Source: Bradyrhizobium sp. BTAi1 (lineage in GTDB: Bacteria; Pseudomonadota; Alphaproteobacteria; Rhizobiales; Xanthobacteraceae). From it: DNA of 64,000 nt. Shown piece by piece: positions 50,550 through 58,145 of this stretch; position 1 is the first letter of the stretch, and each line of letters begins with the position of its first letter. Position numbers and translations under genes: made by a program. The notes under the pieces are model-generated. The model worked only from the letters and a program-made list of their open reading frames with translations. It made no database searches and was not told where the DNA came from. The stretch lies in NCBI RefSeq assembly GCF_000015165.1, contig NC_009485.1, forward strand, positions 4,235,501 through 4,299,500, read 5' to 3'.

Positions 50550-51143
50550 TGGTGATCCCCAAACCCTGAACGCCCGCCGCCGACGCTGTTTTGTCTTTGA
50601 ATTTTCAAACGTGACTCGACCCGCCGCTTTGGCCGAAAGCAAGACAGCGTCGTGACGAGGAGGGGGCCTTTTCGGACAATCTTCCCCGTTGGCGCGGACC
50701 GCGATCGAGCGTCCGGCGCAGACTTGATCGTGCTGGAGGGATGAGGGCTCGCGGTAATATTCCACTGCTCGACCGGGGTCGAAAGATCAGCGCCGCGCTG
50801 ATTCCCGCCAATCCGTTGATGACGACGAGCTGCGCTGTCTAACGCAAAGACGGCGGAACGTACTCACAGCCGACCGCCAACCTCAGCAGGTTCCGCGTAG
50901 TTCGACGTAGTTGGCATGCTACGCATGAGTGCAGGCGCGTGTCTGTGCCGCTGCAATGCAGCGTGTGTTACGCGTTGCAACAAGGAACCTCACTGCCTCA
51001 TGAGACTTTATGCAGCCATGAGCGCGGCGCTCCATCACATTGCACTGAACGCAGAGCAGGAGTGGGAGTGCGCCCTTGCTCCGTGGCATGTGGGAGACCA
51101 AAGTCCCGGTGCCCGTCAGAGGCATAAGGAATCGGGAGGTCTC
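50550..51143. other. Long intergenic region before the liv-type operon
   Basis: 594 bases with no convincing gene. A frame fused in phase to livK (from 50916) is Cys-rich and not protein-like. Dyads: ATCAGCGC-C-GCGCTGAT (50786-50802), GCTGCA-A-TGCAGC (50950-50962) and GTTGCAAC (50974-50981). It should contain promoters for the divergent paralogue A and the transporter operon. I could not fix a -35/-10 pair. Confidence 0.45.
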
Positions 51144-52376
51144 ATGTTTTCGCTCAAGTCATTCTTGCTTGCGAGCTGCGCGACTGCGCTCATGTCTTCG
51201 GCCGCATGGGCTGCTGATCCGATCAAAATCGGGGTCATCGCCGAGGCCCAAGCCGTCGCCGGCTCGTCGATCGCGCCTGCAGCCCAGCTCGCCGCTGAGG
51301 AGATCAACGCCAAGGGCGGTGTCGACGGTCGCAAGATCGAGATCGTCGTCTACGACAATCATTCCTCCTCGGCGGAATCGGTGCGTGCGTTCCAGCGCGC
51401 CGTGAGCGAAGACAAGGTCAATGCGGTCATCGCCAGCTACATCTCCGAAGTCGTGCTTGCGCTGGAGCCGTGGGCAGGGCGCCTCAAGACCCTGATGGTC
51501 ACGCCGGGTGCGGCGTCCGACGTGATCACCCAGAACATCGCCAAGAACTACGACCAGCTGAAATACACCTTCCACGGCTATCTGACCTCGACCTCGCTGG
51601 CCGGACTGGTCTGTGACGCCGCCAAGGATCTGCTGGTCGAGCCGTACAAGATGAAGACAGCCGTGATCATGAGCGAGGACGCCGCATGGACGACGCCGCT
51701 CGATGCCGGCTACGAGAAGTGCCTGCCGGAGATCGGATTGAAGGTCGTCGACCACATCCGGATGTCGCCCGACACCACCGACTTTACGCCGATCTTCAAC
51801 AAGATCGAGGGCCTGAAGCCGGACGTGATGATTACCGGCATCTCCCATGTCGGCACCCAGCCGACCGTGCAATGGAAGAGCCAGCAAGTGCCGATCCCGA
51901 TGTTCGGCATCTCCTCGCAGGCCACCAACTCGACGTTCTGGAAGGACACCAATGGCGCTGTCGAAGGCGTGTTCTACAATGCCGTGTCGGGCCCGGGCGT
52001 TGCGGTGACGCCGAAGACGCTGCCCTTCGTCGAGGCCTTTCAGAAGAAGTTCGGCAACTTCCCGTCCTATGCCGGCTACACGTCCTATGATGACGTCTAC
52101 ATGATTGCGGACGCGATCCATCGGGCCGGCGGCACCGATCCCGACAAGATGGTCGAGGCGATGGAGGCGACCGACTATGTCGGTACGATCGGCCGCATCG
52201 CGTTCAAGCCGAAGGGCGATCCAAACCCGCACGCGCTGCGCACCGGCAAGGGCTACATCACCGGTCTCATGTTGCAATGGCAGAGCGGAAAGCAGGTCAA
52301 TGTCTGGCCGAAGGAGCTCGCGGCCGGCACGATCACCTGGCCGTCCTTCATCAAGCTCAAGGCGGCCAGCAACTGA
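51144..52376 (+). CDS. Branched-chain amino-acid-type ABC substrate-binding protein
   Basis: A 410-residue periplasmic binding protein of the LivJ/LivK (Peripla_BP_6) family. The signal peptide MFSLKSFLLASCATALMSSAAWA is followed by ADPIKIGVIAEAQAVAGSSIAPAAQLAAEEINAKGGVDGRKIEIVVYDNHSS, then VMITGISHVGTQPTVQWKSQQVPIPMFG. Such proteins bind branched-chain amino acids, amides, urea or aromatic acids; the ligand here is not evident. ATG 51144 has GGGAGG upstream. A strong terminator after the stop separates it from the permease genes and would let it be made in excess. Confidence 0.92.
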   Translation: MFSLKSFLLASCATALMSSAAWAADPIKIGVIAEAQAVAGSSIAPAAQLAAEEINAKGGVDGRKIEIVVYDNHSSSAESVRAFQRAVSEDKVNAVIASYISEVVLALEPWAGRLKTLMVTPGAASDVITQNIAKNYDQLKYTFHGYLTSTSLAGLVCDAAKDLLVEPYKMKTAVIMSEDAAWTTPLDAGYEKCLPEIGLKVVDHIRMSPDTTDFTPIFNKIEGLKPDVMITGISHVGTQPTVQWKSQQVPIPMFGISSQATNSTFWKDTNGAVEGVFYNAVSGPGVAVTPKTLPFVEAFQKKFGNFPSYAGYTSYDDVYMIADAIHRAGGTDPDKMVEAMEATDYVGTIGRIAFKPKGDPNPHALRTGKGYITGLMLQWQSGKQVNVWPKELAAGTITWPSFIKLKAASN

Positions 52377-52385
52377 CGCATCGCG

Positions 52386-52413
52386 GGGCCGCTCGAGAGG
52401 GCGGCCCATTTTT
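52386..52413 (+). terminator. Intrinsic terminator between the binding-protein and permease genes
   Basis: GGGCCGC (52386-52392) and GCGGCCC (52401-52407), loop of 8, then ATTTTT (52408-52413). It lies 9 bases after the binding-protein stop. Partial termination would give more binding protein than permease, a common arrangement in such operons. Confidence 0.75.
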
Positions 52414-52445
52414 CTGGTGCCTCAGTCCGACGTTTTGGGTTTTCA

Positions 52446-53321
52446 ATGCTGTTCTGGCAGATCTTGATTGATGGCTTCGCCATCAGCGCGCTGTATGCGC
52501 TCGGCGCGACCGGCTTCACGCTCATCTTCGGCGTTTCGGGCGTGCTCAACCTCTCTCACGGCGCCATCATGGTGGGCGCCGCGGTCGCAGCCTGGGCGGC
52601 CGCCAGCGAATTCGGCGTCGGGCCCTACACCGGCGCGCTGATCGGCATCCTCGCCGGCTTCATCTTGGCCTTCGCCACCTACTTCATCGCCGTCAGGCCG
52701 ATCCAGCGCTCCAAGGCGATCGCCGAGTCGGAGAAGGAGATCTTCATCCTGACCGCGACGCTGCTCTGGGGCATCATCACCCAGGAGGCGATCGCCTATC
52801 TGTTCACCAACAACGCCAAGACCGTGCTGCCGATCGTCGAGGGTGTCACCACGGTGTTTGGGGTGCGGACGCCGCGGAACGAGTACTTCACCGCCGTGAT
52901 CTGCTGGGTCGCGATCGGGCTGTTGTGGTTCCTGGTCAACCGCACGCGACGCGGCAAGTCCGTCATGGCCGCCTCGATGAACCCACGTGGCGTCACCTTG
53001 CTCGGCATTGAATTGTCGTCGATCTACCTCACGGTCTGGGCGATCTACGGGCTGCTGGCCGGCGTCGCGGGAATCCTGCTTGGGATGTTCCTGGGCGTCA
53101 GCTCCTACAGCGTCGGGCCGCTGACGGCGAGCGCGTTTTCGATCGTCGTGCTCGGCGGCCTCGGCAGCGTCTCCGGCTCGCTGATCGCGGCCTATGTGGT
53201 GGGCTATCTCGAGACCGGCACGGCCTATCTGATCTCGCCGGCCTACCGGACGATCCCGGCGCTGCTGCTGCTCGTGGTCGTCATGTATCTGCGCCCGCAA
53301 GGGCTGTTCGGGCGGAGGTGA
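52446..53321 (+). CDS. Branched-chain ABC permease, LivH type
   Basis: A 291-residue membrane permease with about eight helices. Family landmarks are FALIFGVSGVLNLSHGAIMVGA-like text at 25-45 (FTLIFGVSGVLNLSHG), AASMNPRGVTLLGIELSSIYLTVWAIYGLLAGVAGIL (EAA-like loop) and the C-terminal VVLGGLGSVSGSLIAAYVVG. It pairs with LivM-type permease encoded 2 bases later. Together they form the channel energised by the fused ATPase. ATG 52446 is 69 bases after the binding-protein stop, beyond a terminator. Confidence 0.92.
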   Translation: MLFWQILIDGFAISALYALGATGFTLIFGVSGVLNLSHGAIMVGAAVAAWAAASEFGVGPYTGALIGILAGFILAFATYFIAVRPIQRSKAIAESEKEIFILTATLLWGIITQEAIAYLFTNNAKTVLPIVEGVTTVFGVRTPRNEYFTAVICWVAIGLLWFLVNRTRRGKSVMAASMNPRGVTLLGIELSSIYLTVWAIYGLLAGVAGILLGMFLGVSSYSVGPLTASAFSIVVLGGLGSVSGSLIAAYVVGYLETGTAYLISPAYRTIPALLLLVVVMYLRPQGLFGRR

Positions 53322-53323
53322 GC

Positions 53324-54253
53324 ATGCCGAACTTTGTCACCTCGCGGCTGTTCTGGATCGGCGCTCTCACCGTGATCGTCGCCTTGGTGCTGCCGACCTA
53401 CGTCTCGGGCTACGTCCTCGGCCTCTTGACGGTCGCGTACTACACGGCCGTCTTTGCGATGTCCTGGGACCTGCTGTTCGGCTTTGCCGGCGAGGTCAAT
53501 TTCGGGCCGACCTTTCTGATCGGCGTCGGCGCCTATACGGCCGGCATTCTCGACGCGCATTTCTCGCCGGGCCTGTCGATCTGGCTGTGCATCGCCGCCG
53601 GCGCGCTGGCGGCCGTGGTCGGCGGTGTCGTGCTGGCGCTCCCAGCGCTCCGCGTCAGCGGGCCGTATTTCGGCCTGACGACCCTGGTTGCAGTGCTGAT
53701 GCTGCAGAATTTCATCGTCGTCGCGGCAGGGCTGACCGGCGGCGAGATCGGCCTCGCGGTGCCTGACGTCATCTCGATCGACGCCAAGACCAACTACTGG
53801 ATCGCGCTCGGCTTCATGCTGGTGAGCGGAGCCATCCTGTTCGGCCTGTCGCGCAGCGCCATTGGCCTGATCCTGCAGGCGAGCGGGCAGGACAAGATCC
53901 AGGCCGGCGCCCTCGGCTTCAACGTGACGAAGCACAAGCTCGCCGCCTTCGTCGTCAGCGCGTTCTTCTCCGGTCTCGCCGGCGCGCTGATGGTGTTCTA
54001 CATGGGCACCGCCTCGGTCTCGACCTTCGTCGATGTCGGCGTCGGCGTGCAGATCATCATCGCGGCCGTGCTCGGCGGCCGGCGCACCGTGATCGGCGCC
54101 GCGATCGGCGCCATCTTCCTGATCGGCATGGGCGAGCTGCTGCGGCCGCTCGGCGAGCTTGCCACGCTGATCGTGTCGGTGATCGCGCTCGTGGTCATCC
54201 TGTTCTTCCCCGACGGTTTCCTCGGCATCATCAGGGGAGGGGCCAAAGCATGA
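53324..54253 (+). CDS. Branched-chain ABC permease, LivM type
   Basis: A 309-residue permease with about nine helices. LivM marks: FAMSWDLLFGFAGEVNFGPTFLIGVGAY near 45-75, PALRVSGPYFGLTTLV, and ALGFNVTKHKLAAFVVSAFFSGLAGALM (EAA-like loop). The start is ATG 53324 (GGCGGAGGTGAGC upstream); a GTG two codons earlier overlaps the LivH stop. Its own stop overlaps the start of the ATPase gene by 4 bases. Confidence 0.92.
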   Translation: MPNFVTSRLFWIGALTVIVALVLPTYVSGYVLGLLTVAYYTAVFAMSWDLLFGFAGEVNFGPTFLIGVGAYTAGILDAHFSPGLSIWLCIAAGALAAVVGGVVLALPALRVSGPYFGLTTLVAVLMLQNFIVVAAGLTGGEIGLAVPDVISIDAKTNYWIALGFMLVSGAILFGLSRSAIGLILQASGQDKIQAGALGFNVTKHKLAAFVVSAFFSGLAGALMVFYMGTASVSTFVDVGVGVQIIIAAVLGGRRTVIGAAIGAIFLIGMGELLRPLGELATLIVSVIALVVILFFPDGFLGIIRGGAKA

Positions 54254-55731
54254 GCGAGACCATGAGCGGCGCGCCGATGCTGGAAGTCAGCGGCCTCACC
54301 AAGCGCTTCGGCGGCCTCGTCGCCGTGAGGAATCTGAGCTTCTCGATCCGGCCGGGCGAGATCCTCGGCCTGATCGGGCCGAACGGCTCCGGCAAATCGA
54401 CGGCGATGAAAAGCGTCATGGGCGTGGAGCGGCCGACCGCGGGCTCGGTCAAGCTCGACGGCGTGGAGCTGGCCGGCCTGCCGTCGCACCGCATCGCACG
54501 CATGGGCGTCGGGCTCGTGTTTCAGCATTCGCGGCCGCTGGCGCGCCAGACCGTGTTGGAGAACATCAAGGTCGCGCTGCTGCCGGACAAGCTGACGCGG
54601 CTGTTCGCCGACAAGGATGTCGATGCCAGAGCGCGGGCGATCGCCGAGCGTGTCGGCCTCGGCGGCGTGATCGACCGGCGGCCGCCGACGCTGGCCTTCG
54701 CCGATCTGCGCCGGCTGGAGCTTGCGAAGGCGGTGGCGCGCAGCCCGAAACTGGTGCTGGTCGACGAGCCCTTCGCCGGCCTCACGGCGTCTGAAGTCGC
54801 CGACTTCTCCGACCTGATCCGCGAATTCCGCGATGACGGCCGCGCCGTGCTGCTGGTCGACCACAACGTCAAGAGCGTGTCGGCGCTGGTCGACCGCGTG
54901 CTCGCAATGTATCTCGGCGAACGGATTGCCGAGGGCAAAGCGAGCGAGGTGATGCAGGACGAGACGGTGCGCCGCGTCTATCTCGGCGGCGCCCTGGTGT
55001 CGACCGCGCGTCCCGAGGCGAGCTTCAAGGACGTGACACCGGCGCTGCAGGTCGACAAGGTCGGCGTGCTCTATGGCAAGGCGCAGGCGCTGCAGGACGT
55101 CTCGCTGCATGTCCATGAGGGCGAGTTCGTCTCCGTGGTCGGCCTCAACGGCGCCGGCAAGACGACGCTGTTCAACGCCATCTCCGGGCTCGTGCCATAT
55201 TCAGGCGACGTGAAATGGGCAGGGCGCAGCCTCGCCGGCGGCACGGCGGCGGCGATCGCGCGCGCGGGCATCGTACAATGCCCGGAGACACGCGAGTTGT
55301 TCGGCGACATGAGTGTGCGTGAAAATCTCGAGCTCGGCGGCAATGCGCTGTCCGATGCCGAGCGCGCCGAGCGGCTCGAATGGCTGTTCGGCCTGTTTCC
55401 GATCCTCAGGACCAGGCAGCCGCAACTGGCGCGCACGCTGTCCGGCGGCGAGCAGCAGATGCTGGCGATCGCGCGGGCGCTGATGATGAAGCCGAAGCTG
55501 TTGATCCTCGATGAGCCGACGCTGGGCCTCGCGCCGGTCATCCTGGAGACGCTGTCGAAGGCGCTCGATCGCCTGCGCGAGACCACCAAGATCACGGTGC
55601 TGCTCGGCGAGCAGAACGTCACCTTCGCGCTGCCGCACGCGGACCGCGTCTACGTGCTCGATCATGCCAAGATCGTCTGGGAAGGGCCGCCAGACCGGTT
55701 CGAGGCCGAGGCCGCGGCGACCTATCTGTGA
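54250..55731 (+). CDS. Fused LivG-LivF ATP-binding protein
   Basis: A 493-residue protein with two complete ABC ATPase domains. The first (about 9-245, LivG-like) has Walker A GPNGSGKST (43-51) and the LivG stretch GLVFQHSRPLARQTVLENIKVAL. Its signature region is weak (LAFADLRRLELAKAVA instead of LSGGQ). The second (about 258-493, LivF-like) has GLNGAGKTT, CPETRELFGDMSVRENLELGG, LSGGEQQMLAIARALM and LILDEPTLGLAP. In most systems these are separate genes. The degenerate first signature suggests an asymmetric pair with one working site. Confidence 0.92.
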   Translation: MSETMSGAPMLEVSGLTKRFGGLVAVRNLSFSIRPGEILGLIGPNGSGKSTAMKSVMGVERPTAGSVKLDGVELAGLPSHRIARMGVGLVFQHSRPLARQTVLENIKVALLPDKLTRLFADKDVDARARAIAERVGLGGVIDRRPPTLAFADLRRLELAKAVARSPKLVLVDEPFAGLTASEVADFSDLIREFRDDGRAVLLVDHNVKSVSALVDRVLAMYLGERIAEGKASEVMQDETVRRVYLGGALVSTARPEASFKDVTPALQVDKVGVLYGKAQALQDVSLHVHEGEFVSVVGLNGAGKTTLFNAISGLVPYSGDVKWAGRSLAGGTAAAIARAGIVQCPETRELFGDMSVRENLELGGNALSDAERAERLEWLFGLFPILRTRQPQLARTLSGGEQQMLAIARALMMKPKLLILDEPTLGLAPVILETLSKALDRLRETTKITVLLGEQNVTFALPHADRVYVLDHAKIVWEGPPDRFEAEAAATYL

Positions 55732-55749
55732 GGCAGGACAAGTGAGACG

Positions 55750-55791
55750 GGCCAGGGGGGCAGGGTAGTCTCTGCCACCCTGCCCCTGGCC
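55750..55791. terminator. Bidirectional hairpin between convergent genes
   Basis: A long stem of GGCCAGGGGGGCAGGGT (55750-55766) with ACCCTGCCCCTGGCC (55777-55791), with two bulged G's and a 10-base loop. It lies exactly between the fused ATPase stop and the stop of the minus-strand paralogue B. It is likely to terminate in both directions. Confidence 0.65.
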
Positions 55792-56616
55792 TCAGGGAAA
55801 TCGAGGCGAGCGCGGCGGAGGCGGTCGCGGTGGCAGGCGTGCCGGGGTCGCGGCACCAACGGCGTCGTTCTTCGCGGCCCGGAACGCCCGTGCGAGCTGA
55901 TCCTGGCTGGCTTGCAGCTGTTCGATCGCCTTGCTGTGATCGCGGCTGGCCTGGTCCTGGCTGGCCTTGAGTTCGCGAAGCCCGGTCTGCAGATCTGTCA
56001 CGTCACGCGCGATCTTGTCGAGCAGGGGCACCAGATCGCGCTCCGGTGCAGGCGGCGTGTCTCGCTCCGGCGGAGCCTCCGCCATCGCGGAGGATGGATC
56101 GCTCGACCGCGTCATCGGAGGCTCGGGGGCAGGTGTCGATGGTGCTGTCGATGGTGCTAGCGCGACCGCAGCCGGCTGCGCGACGACGGCGGCGGTCGTT
56201 GCGCTGGTGGCGACCTCCGGCCCGGCGCCTGACGCCGCCTTGGGAAAGCTGTCGCGCACGGCCTGGACAGCCGCATCGATCCGCTCGGTGACCGAATGGA
56301 TGGTCTCCCGATGGTCTCGCGCCAAGGTGACGACAGCCCCGACCAGGCCGGCGGACGCCACCAGCGTCACGACGGCTCGCAACAACGGCCGTCGGCGGGG
56401 CGGCTGTTGCAGGCCGCGGGGCTCGCCGTCCTCGGCCGGATCGCCGGCTTCCACGGGCAGCGACACCGCCTGGGCTTCGATATCGGCAATCCGCTGATCG
56501 ATCCGGGCGCGCACCTCGGTCAGGACGCGCTGATAGATCTCCTCGCAGATCTCATGATCGGGCGACAGCGCGACATCACCCGGATCAACTTCCTTCGGCG
56601 CCGACTGAACTGGCAT
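55792..56616 (-). CDS. Membrane-anchored coiled-coil protein, paralogue B
   Basis: A 274-residue protein with the same plan as paralogue A at 49.7-50.5 kb. The start has EVDPGDVALSPDHEICEEIYQRVLTEVRARIDQRIADIEAQ, followed by one membrane helix (about 78-98, LLRAVVTLVASAGLVGAVVTLA) and a Pro/Ala/Thr linker. The coiled coil is IARDVTDLQTGLRELKASQDQASRDHSKAIEQLQASQDQLARAF, and the tail is Pro/Arg-rich. The shared core ASQDQASRDH…AIEQLQASQDQL leaves little doubt of common origin. Function unknown. The two copies face the same way and bracket the liv-type operon. Confidence 0.75.
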   Translation of the reverse strand: MPVQSAPKEVDPGDVALSPDHEICEEIYQRVLTEVRARIDQRIADIEAQAVSLPVEAGDPAEDGEPRGLQQPPRRRPLLRAVVTLVASAGLVGAVVTLARDHRETIHSVTERIDAAVQAVRDSFPKAASGAGPEVATSATTAAVVAQPAAVALAPSTAPSTPAPEPPMTRSSDPSSAMAEAPPERDTPPAPERDLVPLLDKIARDVTDLQTGLRELKASQDQASRDHSKAIEQLQASQDQLARAFRAAKNDAVGAATPARLPPRPPPPRSPRFP

Positions 56617-57086
56617 GTCCTCGGTCCCATTCGCGATACGCCCGTGCCCAAACCTCGGGTAGCGCTTTGACCCAAGGGCTTTGACCAAACCAAGACTGGG
56701 TGGTGACAAGCGAGAGGCGATTTGGCACAGCGGCCGGGACGCCGCCAGCATGGCGCTGGATTCGCGGCCGGACGATTACGGCTGGATTGAAATCCGAACA
56801 TTTGGCCGCAAGTCCATGATTCTCCTGATCATATAAATATTCCATAATATACCTTATGCGAATTGGATATGCGGCAGGTTCAAGGTTGGTGCGGCCTGTG
56901 CCCCGGACCATGCGGCTGCTCCCTCCCGCTGGACGGCCGTGCCGGAGCGCGTGCAGCGAACGCCGATATTGCTGCTGCGGCTCATCGCTGCAATAAGCGC
57001 AGATGACGTCGATAGCGTCGCCGGATTCGTCCGCGCTGTCATGGCGTCCGATGCAACAAGAAGAAGCTTCTCAGGGAGAAACGAGA
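56617..57086. other. Divergent intergenic region with an AT-rich core
   Basis: 470 bases between paralogue B and the TRAP binding-protein gene. No gene is convincing. An AT-rich patch (about 56828-56866, CATATAAATATTCC…) is unlike the surrounding sequence and is the likely promoter/operator zone. On the minus strand CAGGAGAATC precedes an ATG opening a frame of only 13 codons. Confidence 0.45.
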
Positions 57087-58106
57087 ATGAGCCTGTCACG
57101 ACGCGCGCTGTTGAGGATGTCAGCGGCTTCGGCCGTCCTGGGTGGGATTGCGGCCCCGCATGTCGCGCGCGCTGAGAGCGCCGAGTTTACCTATAAATAC
57201 GCCAACAACCTGCCCGACACGCATCCGCTCAACGTCCGCGCCAAGGAAATGGCGGCAGCGATCAAGGCCGAGACCAACGGCAAGTTCGACCTGCAGATCT
57301 TCCCGAACAACCAGCTCGGCTCGGACACGGACATGCTGAGCCAGATTCGCTCCGGCGGCGTCGAGTTCTTCACGCTGTCCGGGCTGATCCTGGCCACGCT
57401 GGTGCCGGCCGCTTCGATCAACGGCATCGGTTTCGCCTTCCCGGATTACGACACGGTCTGGAAGGCCATGGACGGCGATCTCGGCGCCTATGTGCGCGGC
57501 CAGATCAACAAGGCCGGCCTGATGGTCATGGACAAGATCTGGGACAACGGCTTCCGCCAGACGACGTCGTCGACCAAGCCGATCAATGGTCCCGACGATC
57601 TCAAGGGCTTCAAGATCCGCGTGCCGGTCTCGCCGCTGTGGACCTCGATGTTCAAGGCGTTCGAGGCCGCGCCCGCCTCGATCAATTTCAGCGAGGTCTA
57701 TTCGGCGCTGCAGACCAAGGTCGTCGAGGGCCAGGAGAACCCGCTGGCGATCATCTCGACCGCCAAGCTCTACGAGGTGCAGAAATACTGCTCGCTGACC
57801 AACCACATGTGGGACGGCTTCTGGTTCCTGGCCAACCGTCGCGCCTGGGAAGCCGTGCCGGCCGACATGCGCGCGATCGTCGCCAAGCACATCAACGCCG
57901 CCGCCGTGAAGGAGCGCGAGGACGTCGCCAAGCTCAATGCCGGCCTGCAAGCGGAACTCGCGTCCAAGGGACTGACCTTCAACCAGCCCAACGTGGCGCC
58001 ATTCCGCGACAAGCTGCGCAGCGCCGGCTTCTATGCCGAGTGGAAGGGCAAGTATGGCGACGAGGCCTGGGCGCTGCTCGAAAAGGCCGTCGGCAAGCTG
58101 TCGTAA
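57087..58106 (+). CDS. TRAP transporter solute-binding protein (second system)
   Basis: A 339-residue DctP-family periplasmic protein. The signal has paired arginines (MSLSRRALLRMSAASAVLGGIAAPHVARA). The fold begins FTYKYANNLPDTHPLNVRAKEMAAAI and contains DDLKGFKIRVPVSPLWTSMFKAFEAAPASINFSEVYSALQTKVVEGQENPL, the ligand-binding core with its conserved Arg. The final part is normal. ATG 57087 has CAGGGAG upstream. It heads an operon with a fused permease and an acyl-CoA ligase, which suggests uptake of a carboxylic acid that is then activated. Confidence 0.92.
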   Translation: MSLSRRALLRMSAASAVLGGIAAPHVARAESAEFTYKYANNLPDTHPLNVRAKEMAAAIKAETNGKFDLQIFPNNQLGSDTDMLSQIRSGGVEFFTLSGLILATLVPAASINGIGFAFPDYDTVWKAMDGDLGAYVRGQINKAGLMVMDKIWDNGFRQTTSSTKPINGPDDLKGFKIRVPVSPLWTSMFKAFEAAPASINFSEVYSALQTKVVEGQENPLAIISTAKLYEVQKYCSLTNHMWDGFWFLANRRAWEAVPADMRAIVAKHINAAAVKEREDVAKLNAGLQAELASKGLTFNQPNVAPFRDKLRSAGFYAEWKGKYGDEAWALLEKAVGKLS

Positions 58107-58145
58107 CCTGGACAATGATTGCGTAGGGCGCGTTCGGGTGACGTC

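Noticed and set aside
50916..51143. Cys-rich N-terminal extension of the liv-type binding protein
   Set aside because: A normal signal peptide with a good ribosome site starts at 51144; the upstream in-frame codons do not look like protein.
56730..56911. Minus-strand frame MEYLYDQENHGL… upstream of paralogue B
   Set aside because: It overlaps paralogue B in another frame, shows no domain and includes the AT-rich promoter zone. The similar-looking frame upstream of paralogue A is likewise unsupported.
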